Source: Frigoribacterium sp. Leaf186 (GTDB taxonomy: Bacteria; Actinomycetota; Actinomycetes; Actinomycetales; Microbacteriaceae). Taken from it: a stretch of 64,000 nucleotides of DNA. The notes beneath the pieces were generated by a model that saw only the letters and a program-made list of their open reading frames with translations, did not search any database and was not told where the DNA came from. Numbering within the stretch: the first letter of the stretch is position 1; each line of letters opens with the position of its first letter. Made by a program: the position numbers and the translations under genes. Shown here piece after piece: positions 39,887 through 48,847 of this stretch. The DNA lies in assembly GCF_001423905.1 (NCBI RefSeq), contig NZ_LMPQ01000001.1, positions 954,137-1,018,136 of the forward strand, read 5' to 3'.

Positions 39887-42075
39887 GAGGCGGCCGGTCG
39901 GTCGAGACGGAAGACGCGCTGGGCGCCCGACTGGGTCGTGACGGTGCCGGCGTCCGACGCCGGGACGGCGTCTCCGATCTTCTGCACCACCCGCTCGGTG
40001 GCGTACACCCCGGGCTGTGCGGCGACGTCCTGCACGCGGTACGCGAGGGTCACGGCGTCACCCCACATGTCGTAGACCATGCTCTGCCGTCCGACCAGGC
40101 CGCTCGTCACCGGCCCCGTGTCGAGGCCCGCCCGCAACGCGAGCCGGGCATCGTGCGTCGCGTTGAACCGGTCGAGCACCGTCTGCAGCTCGAGCGTGAA
40201 GTCGACGACCCGACGGGCGGCGTCGACCCGCGGAACCGAGAGGCCGCAGCTCGCCAGGTAGCCGGTCTGGCTGCTGCGCACCTTCTCGACGCCGAACCGG
40301 TCGGCGGCTTCGTCGAACGACTTCCACAGGCCGTTGAGCAGGGCCAGCGACTCGCCCGAACGCAGCCCACGGCTCACGTCGTCGAACCCGACGATGTCGG
40401 CGAACACCACCGAGACGTCGGTGTGGTCCTCGGCGATGGTCTCCTCGCCCTCCTTGTAGCGCTTGGCGACGGCCTCGGGCATCAACGTGAGCAACAGCCG
40501 GTCGTTCTCGCGGCGCTGGTCGTCGATGAGGTCCTGCTTCAGCTTCAAGCTGCGGCTCATGTCGTTGAACGACGAGCCCAGGTCGGCGAACTCGTCGCCG
40601 CCGCGCACCGGTACCTCGACGCCGACCTCGCCTCCGCTCACGCGGTTGACGGCGGTCTGCAGCCGTCGGACGGGCCGGACGAAGACCTGCGCCAGCAGCA
40701 ACGACAGCAGCGAGACGAGCACGATGATGGCGGCGGTCGACAGCAACAGGTTGCGCGTGAAGACGTCGACCGGGGCGAAGGCCTCCGAGGTGTCGACCTT
40801 GGCCACGATCACCCAGTTGAGGCCGTCGACGTCGACCGGCTTGTAGGCGGCGAGCACCTGGTGGCCGAGGTAGTCGGTGTTCACGGTCGTCCCGGTCCGG
40901 CCCTCGAGCGCGGCCTGGACGGCCGTCGTCGCGGCCGGCTGGAGCAGCACCGAGCTGCCCGTCTCGACCTGCCGGTTCGCGACCGAGGTGGGGGTGCCGT
41001 GCGAGATCACGTCGGCGGCGAAGGTCTCGGGGTGCTCGATCAGTTCGCGCGACGACGACCGCATCGTCAGGTCCGGGCCGGCGAGGTACGCCTCGCCGGT
41101 GTCGCCCAGGCCGTCACGACCCCACGACTCGTCCCCGGTCATGACGTCGTTGATGGCGTCGACCGGCACCTGGATGGCGAGGACGCCCGAGACGTCGGCG
41201 CCGGTGCCGACGGGTGAGGCGATCCAGGCGGTCGGCGCGCCGAGCGACGGCAGGTAGGGCTCGAAGTCGGTCGTGAACGACGAGTCCACGGTGTTCGACT
41301 CGAGGGCCTCGTCGTAGACCTCGCGCAGGTTCGTGCGCGAGTACGGCCCGGTCTCGACGTTGGTGCCGAGGTCGACCCCCGAGAAGGCCGAGTAGACCAC
41401 GTTGCCGTCGGTGTCGAGCAGCAGGGCGTCCTCGTACGACAGCTGCGTCACCATCTCGCGGAAGTAGTCGTGGTACTCGGCCCGGGCGGCGGACCACTCG
41501 CTGCCGTCGTCGGCCGCGTCGAAGGCGAGCGACGCGTCGTAGTCGTCGTCGAAGGGCACCGTGTAGAGCGACTGCAGGTAGGTCTGGGCCGGTGTCGACG
41601 GCGTGATGAGGTCGACGTCGGCCTGCGTGCCCGTCGCGTCGTCGTACCGCGGCCCGAAGGTGTCCGAGTAGAAGGAGTCGATCGCCGAGGTCTGCTCGGC
41701 GCTCGGGGCCTGTGCGGCGAGGGCCGCGAACCCGGCGTTGAACGCGAGCGAGGCCTGCACGGCGCTGTCGTTGCGACTGTCGAGCACGACGGCCTGCTGG
41801 ACGCTCGCCATGGTCCGCTCGACCTCGCGCGCACGGGACTCGCGGATGCTCGTCACCTGGTCGAACGCCGCCTCACGCAGCGAGTCGCGCCCGTTGACGT
41901 AGCCGACCGCACCGATCACGATGGCCGCGACGAAGCTCACGGCGAGCAGCATCACGAGCAGCTTCGACTGGATGTCGAGCGAGCCGCGGCCCACGAGGGC
42001 ACGCCAGCTGAAGCGGCGGTGGGGCACGGCGTCGACCGCGTTGGTCGAGCGCTGGTCGGTCGAACTGCTGGTCAC
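39883..42075 (-). CDS. Membrane receptor with dCache-like sensor, HAMP and a degenerate class III nucleotide cyclase domain
   Basis: 730 residues. Helix 1 (about 39-60), an extracellular sensor region of about 370 residues resembling dCache, helix 2 (about 445-468), HAMP (about 469-520), a short coiled coil, and a class III cyclase domain (about 550-725). Metal-binding Asp560 (FADIVGF) is present, but the second metal Asp, expected 44 residues later, is Thr604 (KVRSSQTGYLA). The transition-state Asn is Thr (WGDAVTLAYR); its Arg is kept, as are the Lys (VEKV) and Asp (YDMWG) that select ATP. It may be weak, altered or a pseudocyclase. First gene of the pair with the MscS channel. Confidence 0.88.
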   Translation of the reverse strand: MTSSSTDQRSTNAVDAVPHRRFSWRALVGRGSLDIQSKLLVMLLAVSFVAAIVIGAVGYVNGRDSLREAAFDQVTSIRESRAREVERTMASVQQAVVLDSRNDSAVQASLAFNAGFAALAAQAPSAEQTSAIDSFYSDTFGPRYDDATGTQADVDLITPSTPAQTYLQSLYTVPFDDDYDASLAFDAADDGSEWSAARAEYHDYFREMVTQLSYEDALLLDTDGNVVYSAFSGVDLGTNVETGPYSRTNLREVYDEALESNTVDSSFTTDFEPYLPSLGAPTAWIASPVGTGADVSGVLAIQVPVDAINDVMTGDESWGRDGLGDTGEAYLAGPDLTMRSSSRELIEHPETFAADVISHGTPTSVANRQVETGSSVLLQPAATTAVQAALEGRTGTTVNTDYLGHQVLAAYKPVDVDGLNWVIVAKVDTSEAFAPVDVFTRNLLLSTAAIIVLVSLLSLLLAQVFVRPVRRLQTAVNRVSGGEVGVEVPVRGGDEFADLGSSFNDMSRSLKLKQDLIDDQRRENDRLLLTLMPEAVAKRYKEGEETIAEDHTDVSVVFADIVGFDDVSRGLRSGESLALLNGLWKSFDEAADRFGVEKVRSSQTGYLASCGLSVPRVDAARRVVDFTLELQTVLDRFNATHDARLALRAGLDTGPVTSGLVGRQSMVYDMWGDAVTLAYRVQDVAAQPGVYATERVVQKIGDAVPASDAGTVTTQSGAQRVFRLDRPAAS

Positions 42076-42265
42076 GTCTGGCCTCGTCCCTCGGGCCAGC
42101 CCGAACGTGACGCCCCGAGATCCGAGGACAACTCACCTGACCCGTCCTCAACAATTACCACTCCTGCCCCCGCGATGACCAGGGGCTCGCGACGCTTTCC
42201 GTCAGGAGGCGCGGGTCGCGTCCCTCACGAGGCGCGCGTCCCCGGTGCGGCGGCAGCCGGCGCGA

Positions 42266-44137
42266 CTACGCCGACACCTGTTGCCCGTACAGCTCGGCGT
42301 ACACCCCACCCAGGGCGAGCAGTTCGTCGTGCGTGCCGCGCTCGACGACGCGGCCCGCGACGACGACGAAGACCACGTCCGCCTCGCGCACGGTCGACAG
42401 GCGGTGGGCGATCGCGATCGTCGTCCGGCCCCGGGTCGCCGTGTCGAGAGCCTCCTGCACCACCCGCTCGGACACCGTGTCGAGGGCGCTCGTCGCCTCG
42501 TCGAGGACCATCACCGCCGGGTCCTTCAAGAGGACGCGGGCGATGGCGATGCGTTGCTTCTCACCGCCCGAGAGGCGGTAGCCCCGCTCCCCGACGATCG
42601 TGTCGTACCCGTCGGGGAACGACGCGATGGTCTCGTGGATGTTGGCCTGCCGGGCCGCGTCGACCAGTTGCTCGTCGGTCGCGTCGGGCCGCGCGTACCG
42701 CAGGTTGTCGCCGATGCTGGCGTGGAAGAGGTAGGTCTCCTGGCTGACGATGCCGATGTGGCCGAGCAGGCTCTCCTGGTCGAGCCGCCGGACGTCTGTG
42801 CCGGCGAAGCGCACCGCGCCTCCGGACGCCTCGTAGAACCGTGGGATCAGGTACGACACGGTCGTCTTGCCGGCGCCGCTCGGGCCGACGAAGGCCGCGA
42901 ACTGACCGGGCGCGATGTCGAACGAGACCCCGTCGAGGGTCTTCTGTCCCGGCTCGGCGTCGGGGTACGAGAACGAGACGTCGTCGAACTCGACCCGGCC
43001 GAGCTGCGACTCGTCGACGGTCTCGGCCGATGAGTCGTTCGTGATCGCCGGGTGCAGGTCGAGGTACTCGAAGATGCGGGCGAAGAGCGCCCCCGAGGTC
43101 TGCAGGTCGAGGGCCACCCTCAAGAGGCCCATGAGCGGGAACGTCAGTCGGGCCTGCACCGTCGTGAACGCGACGATCGTGCCGGCCGTCACCGGGACGT
43201 CGCGCAGGATGAGCCACGCCGCGACCAGGTAGATGAGGGCGGGGATGACCGACAGGAAGATCTGCACGACGGCGAAGAACCACTGTCCGCTCATCTGCTG
43301 GCGCACCTGCAACCCGATCTGGGTGCGGTTCTCTGCCGAGTACCGTTCGACCTCGGCCCGCTGCTGGTTGAAGCTCTTCGCCAACAGGATGCCGCTGACG
43401 CTCAACGCCTCCTGCGTGATCGACGTCATGTCGCTGAGGGACTCCTGCGTCTTGGTGGCGATGCGCGCCCGCACCTGACCGACCCGGCGCTGGGCGACGA
43501 CGAGCAACGGCAGCAGGATCACCGTGACGACCGTCATCTGCCAGCTGAGCACGAGCATCGACACGAACGCGGCGATGACCGTGACCGTGTTGCCGAGCAC
43601 GCTCGAGATCGTGTTGCTCAGCACGCTCGCGACGCCGCCGACGTCGTTCTGCAGCCGGGACTGGATGACGCCGGTCTTCGTGCGGGTGAAGAAGGCGAGC
43701 TCCATGCGCTGGAGGTGCCCGAACAGGCGGATGCGCAGGGCGCCCATGACCTTGTTGCCGACCGTCGCCGTGAGGTACGTCTGCCAGACGCCGATGCCGG
43801 CCGACAGCACCCAGAGCCCCACCATGGCTCCCACGAGCTCGAGCAGCACGGGCACGTCGGGGCCGCCCGGCGGGAACAGCCCCCGGTCGAACGCCTGCTT
43901 GGTGAGCAGCGGCGGGGCCACGCTGATGGCCGCCCCGATCAGGACGAGCACGACCGTGACGACGAGTGCCCGCTTGTGCGGCGAGAAGAGGCCCCGGATG
44001 CGACCGACGAGGTCGGGGATGCGGGGCGCCGTGGCGTTGGCCGCCCGCTGGGCGTCGGCGTCACCGCTCGACACCCGGGACCCGCCCGGCCGAGCGCCGC
44101 CACGGGGACCGCCCGCGGGCGGATGCATCGAGCTCAT
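42266..44137 (-). CDS. ABC exporter, fused membrane and ATPase domains (MsbA/LmrA type)
   Basis: 623 residues. A Gly/Pro-rich N-terminus (1-45), six membrane helices (about 58-345), then one ATPase domain with Walker A GPSGAGKTT, signature LSGGEKQRIAIARVL, Walker B VMVLDEATSALD and the H-loop IAIAHRLST. Works as a homodimer exporting lipids, drugs or peptides; the substrate is unknown. ATG 44137 has a TACGCT -10 box 6 nt upstream. It is divergent from the LuxR-type regulator, a possible controller. Confidence 0.92.
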   Translation of the reverse strand: MSSMHPPAGGPRGGARPGGSRVSSGDADAQRAANATAPRIPDLVGRIRGLFSPHKRALVVTVVLVLIGAAISVAPPLLTKQAFDRGLFPPGGPDVPVLLELVGAMVGLWVLSAGIGVWQTYLTATVGNKVMGALRIRLFGHLQRMELAFFTRTKTGVIQSRLQNDVGGVASVLSNTISSVLGNTVTVIAAFVSMLVLSWQMTVVTVILLPLLVVAQRRVGQVRARIATKTQESLSDMTSITQEALSVSGILLAKSFNQQRAEVERYSAENRTQIGLQVRQQMSGQWFFAVVQIFLSVIPALIYLVAAWLILRDVPVTAGTIVAFTTVQARLTFPLMGLLRVALDLQTSGALFARIFEYLDLHPAITNDSSAETVDESQLGRVEFDDVSFSYPDAEPGQKTLDGVSFDIAPGQFAAFVGPSGAGKTTVSYLIPRFYEASGGAVRFAGTDVRRLDQESLLGHIGIVSQETYLFHASIGDNLRYARPDATDEQLVDAARQANIHETIASFPDGYDTIVGERGYRLSGGEKQRIAIARVLLKDPAVMVLDEATSALDTVSERVVQEALDTATRGRTTIAIAHRLSTVREADVVFVVVAGRVVERGTHDELLALGGVYAELYGQQVSA

Positions 44138-44143
44138 CCGGTC

Positions 44144-44149
44144 AGCGTA
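44144..44149 (-). promoter_or_regulatory. -10 box of the ABC exporter gene (leaderless promoter)
   Basis: TACGCT on the minus strand ends 6 nt before the ATG. Confidence 0.5.
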
Positions 44150-44309
44150 GGCCGGACGCCCCCCGATCGTCGCCGTGCGGCCGCAGATCGGTGCAGTCCG
44201 TGCACCGACGCGAGGTCGGTGCGAGCGCGACACGCCGTAGAACGACCGTTCGTCCCCCAGTTGTGGGCGCAATGCCCGACACACCCCCCGGTGCGAAGAC
44301 CACTCAGTT

Positions 44310-44315
44310 TAGTAT
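44310..44315 (+). promoter_or_regulatory. Candidate -10 box of the LuxR-type regulator gene
   Basis: TAGTAT within an unusually AT-rich patch (CAGTTTAGTATGG). The leader would be about 85 nt. Confidence 0.4.
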
Positions 44316-44404
44316 GGCGATGTCGGTGCACCTGACCAGGCTCCGGCGGCCGCGCCCCCGTACCCGACGAGTGGGCCTCCCGAAGCGGCAGAGCTAGGAC
44401 CATC

Positions 44405-46000
44405 GTGAACACGTCGAACCCCACGGCCGTCGAACCACCGAGTGCCGAACTTCAGCCCGCCGACCACCGGGCCGCTCTCGATGCCATCGAACAGGGCTGG
44501 ACCCAGATCGCCCCCGTGCAGGGAGCGCGCCTCCGCGAGGCGATCCGCTCGACGCCCGAGGAGGAGTGGCGCGGGAGGCCGCGCATCCTGCTCGCGTTGG
44601 CGGCGAGCCACCGCTCGGTCGGTTCGCGCTCGCGCAGTGCCGCGCTGCCGTGGTTCCGGGGCGTCGCCAAGGCCCTCGATGCCGACCCCGACCTGCCCCT
44701 CGACATCCGGGCGGGCTACCACGTCCACCTCGGGGCGTCCCTCCGCACCCTCGGCAACTTCGTCGTGGCCCACGAGCACCTCGAGGTCGCGCGCACCCTG
44801 ATCGAGAACGACCTCGCCGAGTCGATCAGCGTCCGCATCTCGCTCAGCGCCTCGTTCTCGCTGCAGCTCGGCCTGATCCGCCTGCACTACGGCGAGATCG
44901 ACCAGGCCCGCTTCGCCCTCAGCCTGGCGAACGGGCTCGGCGAGGACCACCTCAGCACGGCCGAGCGCGTCGAGTGCCTGTCGGCCCTGGCCTTCGTCGC
45001 GATGCTGATCGGCGACTTCGACCTCGCCGACCGGCACGTCGACCTCGCCCGCGAGCTCGCCGACGGCACCGACCTGCTGGCCAGTTCGTTCGGAGCCCTG
45101 ACGCAGATCACGCGCGTGCACCTCGCACTCGAACGCGGCGCGGCCGTCAGCGGTCACGAGGGCCTGCTCGCCGACGTCCGCCAGGCGTCCCGCGGCAACG
45201 ACTGGGAGGCCCTCGGCCTCTTCGCCGAGGCCCACGTGCTGCTGTCCGAGGGGCGACACATCGAGGTGCTCGACCTGCTCGCCCGCATCACGCGGACCAT
45301 CGACGGGTTCACCGGCCACAGCGCCCTGACCGACTCGGCGACCGTCCTGCGCGCCGAGACCATGCGCCTCCTCGGCCAGCCCCACGACGCCCGGCGACTC
45401 GCGTCGTCGGTGGTGCCGTCGCACCACCACATCCGCTGCCCCGGTCGCGTGCTCGCCCTCGTCCACCTCGCCGCCGGCGAGCCGGACGCCGCCCTCGAGG
45501 CGCTCGAGCCCTGCCTGGCCATCGGCGACCTCCACAGCGAGCGCACCATGGGTCAGGTGCACGCCATCCAGGCCGCCGCCCACCTCGCGCTCGGCGACGG
45601 CCCGCGCAGCGACATTGCGTTCGACCAGGCCCTGCTGAGCGCCGGCCACAACGGGTCCGTCTGGCTCTTCGCGACGCTGCCCGACGACGTCCTCGACCAC
45701 CTGGTGCAGCGTGCCGTCGGCCGCCGCCAGCCGCCGGCCATCGTCGGGGTGCTCGACCGGCTCCGCGGCACCACGGCCGACGTCGTGCCCCAGCTCGCCG
45801 AACCGCTGAGCGACCGCGAGCTCGTCATCGTCCGACACCTGGCCACGGGCCAGACCCTCGGTCAGATCGGCAGCCAGCTGTTCATCTCGGTCAACACGGT
45901 GAAGAGCCACGTGCGCAGCATCTACCGCAAGCTGCAGGCGTCGTCGAGGCGTGAGGCCATGACCCGCGTCAAGCAGTTGGGCCTCGACCTCGAGGACTGA
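44405..46000 (+). CDS. LuxR-family regulator with TPR-like helical repeats
   Basis: 531 residues. The first 450 are helical repeats of TPR/MalT type (many AxxxxxxGDxxxA patterns); no Walker motifs, so it is not an ATP-dependent STAND regulator. The C-terminal LuxR HTH is clear: LSDRELVIVRHLATGQTLGQIGSQLFISVNTVKSHVRSIYRKL. A GTG start is used, preceded by AGGA. The target is unknown; the divergent ABC exporter and the downstream permease are candidates. Confidence 0.87.
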   Translation: MNTSNPTAVEPPSAELQPADHRAALDAIEQGWTQIAPVQGARLREAIRSTPEEEWRGRPRILLALAASHRSVGSRSRSAALPWFRGVAKALDADPDLPLDIRAGYHVHLGASLRTLGNFVVAHEHLEVARTLIENDLAESISVRISLSASFSLQLGLIRLHYGEIDQARFALSLANGLGEDHLSTAERVECLSALAFVAMLIGDFDLADRHVDLARELADGTDLLASSFGALTQITRVHLALERGAAVSGHEGLLADVRQASRGNDWEALGLFAEAHVLLSEGRHIEVLDLLARITRTIDGFTGHSALTDSATVLRAETMRLLGQPHDARRLASSVVPSHHHIRCPGRVLALVHLAAGEPDAALEALEPCLAIGDLHSERTMGQVHAIQAAAHLALGDGPRSDIAFDQALLSAGHNGSVWLFATLPDDVLDHLVQRAVGRRQPPAIVGVLDRLRGTTADVVPQLAEPLSDRELVIVRHLATGQTLGQIGSQLFISVNTVKSHVRSIYRKLQASSRREAMTRVKQLGLDLED

Positions 46001-46030
46001 CCACGACGGGGCTCGGCGCGCGTCGTACGG

Positions 46031-46036
46031 TAACCT
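46031..46036 (+). promoter_or_regulatory. -10 box of the amino-acid permease gene (leaderless promoter)
   Basis: TAACCT ends 6 nt before GTG 46043. Confidence 0.5.
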
Positions 46037-46042
46037 CTCGCG

Positions 46043-47482
46043 GTGCCTGCAGAGCTCCGCGTCCCGTCCCGTCCGTCCCTCGTCGCCCAGTTGAGGGCGC
46101 GCAAACCCCTCGACGCCCCCACCGCCGACGACGTGACGGCCGAGGGCGGCCCCCGCCTGCGGCGCACCCTGGGGGTCTGGCACCTGACCGCGATCAGCAT
46201 CGGGGCGACGCTCGGCACGGGCATCCTCGTCGTGCTGGGCACGGCCGTGCCGCTGGCCGGGCCGGCGGTGTGGATCTCGTTCGTCCTGGCGGGCGTCGCG
46301 GCGTTGCTCTCGGCCCTGTCGTACGCCGAGATGGCGGGCAGCGTGCCCGTCTCGGGCTCGAGCTACTCGTACGCGTACGCGACCCTCGGCGAGGGCATCG
46401 CCTGGGTCTGCGGCTGGTGCCTCGTGCTCGAGTACGCCGTCTCGGTCGCGGCCGTCGCCGTCGGCGCGGGCCAGTACGTGAACGAAGCACTCGACGTCTT
46501 CGGCCTGGCCCTGCCCGCGGCGATCGCCGAGCCGCCGGGGGCCGGCGGCGTGCTCAACCTGCCCGCGGCCGTGCTCGTCGTCCTCGCCACGCTCGTCCTC
46601 GTGCCGGGTGCCCGCGAGAGCGCCTGGGTCAACACCCTGCTCGTCGTGGTGAAGGTGGGGCTGCTCGTGTTCTTCGTCGCCGTGGCCTTCACCGCGTTCA
46701 GCGTCGGCAACTTCGAACCGCTCGCCCCGATGGGCGCCGCCGGGGTCTCGGCCGCCGCGTCCCGGCTGTTCTTCTCGTACATCGGCTTCGACGCGGCGTC
46801 GACGGCCGGCGAGGAGGCCCGCGACGCCCGGCGCGACCTGCCGCGGGCCATCATCGCCTCGATCGTGATCATCACGGTGCTGTACATCCTGGTGGCCGTC
46901 GCCGCGATCGGCGCCCGCCCGTGGACGGCGTTCACCGACGGCGAGGCCACCCTCGTCGCGATCGTCGGCGACATCACGGGCCAGCCGTGGGTGGCGTTCC
47001 TCTTCGCCGTCACGGCCGTGGCCGCCATCGCCAGCGTCGTGCTGACCGTGCTCTACGGCCAGACGCGCATCTTCGTCTCGATGGCCCGTGACGGCCTCGT
47101 GCCCCGGGTGCTCGGCCGCATCTCACCGCGGACCCAGACCCCGGTCGCCGGCACGCGGATCGTGGGCGGAGCGGTGGCCGTGGCCGCCGCGGTGATTCCC
47201 CTCGGCGCCCTGGCCGACGCGACGAGCATCGGCACGCTCTTCGCCTTCGCCCTGGTCAACGTGTCGGTGATCTGGCTGCGCCGCAACCGGCCGGAGCTCG
47301 AGCGCACCTACCGGGTGCCGCTCTACCCGCTCACTCCGATCCTCGGCTGCGCCTTCTGCGTCCTGCTGATGGTCACGCTCGGGTGGGTGACCTGGCTCGC
47401 CTTCGCCGTGTGGATGGTCGTGGGCACCGCGGTGTACCTCGGGTACGGGCGCCGGCACTCGGTGCTGGCCCGCGCCTCCTGA
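46043..47482 (+). CDS. APC-family amino-acid permease (cationic amino-acid transporter type)
   Basis: 479 residues, 12-13 predicted helices. RRTLGVWHLTAISIGATLGTGILVVLGTA is the first-helix signature of APC permeases, followed by ALSYAEMAGSVPVSGSSYSYAYATLGEGIAW and FFSYIGFDAASTAGEEARDARRDLPRAI, closest to CAT/YfnA-like transporters. Probably imports basic or branched amino acids. Ends CGC GCC TCC TGA, that is in the dispersed motif, which pairs with an inverted copy 35 bp on. Confidence 0.92.
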   Translation: MPAELRVPSRPSLVAQLRARKPLDAPTADDVTAEGGPRLRRTLGVWHLTAISIGATLGTGILVVLGTAVPLAGPAVWISFVLAGVAALLSALSYAEMAGSVPVSGSSYSYAYATLGEGIAWVCGWCLVLEYAVSVAAVAVGAGQYVNEALDVFGLALPAAIAEPPGAGGVLNLPAAVLVVLATLVLVPGARESAWVNTLLVVVKVGLLVFFVAVAFTAFSVGNFEPLAPMGAAGVSAAASRLFFSYIGFDAASTAGEEARDARRDLPRAIIASIVIITVLYILVAVAAIGARPWTAFTDGEATLVAIVGDITGQPWVAFLFAVTAVAAIASVVLTVLYGQTRIFVSMARDGLVPRVLGRISPRTQTPVAGTRIVGGAVAVAAAVIPLGALADATSIGTLFAFALVNVSVIWLRRNRPELERTYRVPLYPLTPILGCAFCVLLMVTLGWVTWLAFAVWMVVGTAVYLGYGRRHSVLARAS

Positions 47483-47514
47483 CCCGGCCGCCGGCGTCCC
47501 CCCGAGGAGGCGCG
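47471..47514. repeat. Inverted pair of the dispersed motif across the permease stop codon
   Basis: CCCGCGCCTCC (ending in the last codons of the permease) and GGAGGCGCGGG 26 bp later form an 11-bp perfect stem. It could act as the permease terminator, upstream of the rplL-side hairpin. Confidence 0.6.
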
Positions 47515-47564
47515 GGTCACCGGGCTCGGACGACGCGCCCCGGCAGCGCCCCCGCACGAACGCC

Positions 47565-47596
47565 AGAAGGCGCCACCCCGAGGGGTGGCGCCTTCT
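47565..47596. terminator. Bidirectional terminator between the permease and rplL
   Basis: AGAAGGCGCCACCCC pairs with GGGGTGGCGCCTTCT around a 2-nt spacer, followed on the plus strand by GTCTTGTT. It ends rplJL from the other side, 57 nt past the rplL stop. Confidence 0.8.
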
Positions 47597-47653
47597 GTCT
47601 TGTTGCTGAGCAGACGTGCCGCTCAAGGGCGAGGGGCCGCGAGGGCCCGCCGA

Positions 47654-48037
47654 CTACTTGAGGGTGATCGTCGCGCCGGCGGCCTCGAGCTGAGCCTTGG
47701 CCTTGTCGGCGGCTTCCTTCGTGGCACCCTCGAGGACGGTGCTGGGGGCACCGTCGACGACGGCCTTGGCCTCGCCGAGGCCGAGGCTGGTGAGCGCGCG
47801 GACCTCTTTGATGACCTGGATCTTCTTGTCGCCGGCAGCCTCGAGCACGACGTCGAAGGCGGTCTGCTCTTCGACCTCTTCGGCGGCGGCGGCGGGGCCG
47901 GCGGCACCGGCAGCGGCCACGGGGGCAGCAGCGGTGACCTCGAAGACCTCTTCGAACTTCTTCACGAAGTCGCTGAGCTCGATGAGCGTGAGCTCCTTGA
48001 AGGCCTCGATCAGTTCGTCCTGCGTGAGCTTCGCCAT
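47654..48037 (-). CDS. rplL: 50S ribosomal protein L7/L12
   Basis: 127 residues, normal length. N-terminal dimerisation domain ([32 protein letters not shown]), an Ala/Gly-rich hinge, and the C-terminal factor-binding domain ([39 protein letters not shown]). It forms the L10(L12)4 stalk that recruits GTPase factors. Follows rplJ by 48 bp; AAGGAGAA ribosome site before ATG 48037. Confidence 0.98.
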   Translation of the reverse strand: MAKLTQDELIEAFKELTLIELSDFVKKFEEVFEVTAAAPVAAAGAAGPAAAAEEVEEQTAFDVVLEAAGDKKIQVIKEVRALTSLGLGEAKAVVDGAPSTVLEGATKEAADKAKAQLEAAGATITLK

Positions 48038-48085
48038 GGTGTTCTCCTTGTGTGTTTTCTGAAGTGTGGGTTGGTACGACAGCTG

Positions 48086-48601
48086 CTAGCTGTCGGCTTC
48101 CTGCTTGGCACGCAGTGCCTCGACCGTGCGAACGGCCTGGGACAGCGGTGCCTGGAACAGGTAGGCAGCACCGAACAGCGAAGCCTTGAAGGCGCCGGCC
48201 AGTTTGCCCAGCAGCACCTCTCGGGATTCGAGGTCGGCGAGCTGCTTGACCTCGTCCGCCGTGAGCGGGTTACCGTCGAAGTAACCGTTCTTCACGATCA
48301 GAGCGGGGTGTGCCTTGGCGAAGTCACGCAGGCTCTTGGCGACGGCGACAGGGTCACCGTGCACGAAGGCGATCGCAGACGGTCCGACGAGGTCGTCGTC
48401 GAACGAGCTGATTCCGGCGTTGTTGGCCGCGATCTTGCTGAGCGTGTTCTTCACCACGGCGTACGTCGCGTCTGCACTGATGGACTTGCGGAGCTCTTTC
48501 AGCTCAGCAACAGTGAGACCGCGGTACTCGGTGAGCAGGACGGCGGTCGAGTCACGGAAGTTGTCCGTGAGCTCGGCGACCGATGCTTCCTTGTTCGCCA
48601 T
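48086..48601 (-). CDS. rplJ: 50S ribosomal protein L10
   Basis: 171 residues. [40 protein letters not shown] and [11 protein letters not shown] are typical; the acidic helical tail anchors L12 dimers. ATG 48601 follows AGGAGA. The upstream 246 bp hold an attenuator-like leader. The L10-L12 complex controls its own mRNA in many bacteria by binding the leader. Confidence 0.98.
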   Translation of the reverse strand: MANKEASVAELTDNFRDSTAVLLTEYRGLTVAELKELRKSISADATYAVVKNTLSKIAANNAGISSFDDDLVGPSAIAFVHGDPVAVAKSLRDFAKAHPALIVKNGYFDGNPLTADEVKQLADLESREVLLGKLAGAFKASLFGAAYLFQAPLSQAVRTVEALRAKQEADS

Positions 48602-48790
48602 GGCTCTCCTAAAACGTGGGTGTGCCGGCAGCCCCCCGGCACTCGACTCGGCCGCACCGAGACCGGTGCTGCACGAACGAAAAAAGCTCCGGCGCAAGCG
48701 CACGGAGCTGGATCTCTTCGAGAAGAGGAACGACTTCACACACCTGCGCTGGTCGCTCTCTCTCGAGAACCTTCGGCACCCGTCTGCGAG
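48602..48790 (-). promoter_or_regulatory. Leader of rplJ-rplL (candidate L10 leader)
   Basis: Untranslated stretch before rplJ with several possible stems, including an internal terminator-like hairpin at 48680-48709. Position and content fit the L10(L12)4-binding leaders known in bacteria. The promoter probably lies at 48795-48835; TGTACT (48797-48802) and TACTCT (48826-48831) are -10 candidates. No gene is visible. Confidence 0.55.
48680..48709 (-). terminator. Attenuator-like intrinsic terminator in the rplJ leader
   Basis: AGCTCCG pairs with CGGAGCT and is followed directly by six U residues on the minus strand, about 80 nt before the rplJ start. It is the only textbook U-tract terminator in the window. 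The gene upstream (sensor kinase) ends at 48848 on the same strand, so it could also stop readthrough. Confidence 0.75.
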
Positions 48791-48847
48791 CAGACGAGTA
48801 CAACCGGCGGTCTTGGGCTTCGTACAGAGTAGACGCAGGAGGCGCGC

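Noticed and set aside
39883-42075. Canonical active adenylate cyclase annotation
   Set aside because: The second metal-binding Asp and the catalytic Asn are both Thr, so activity should not be assumed.
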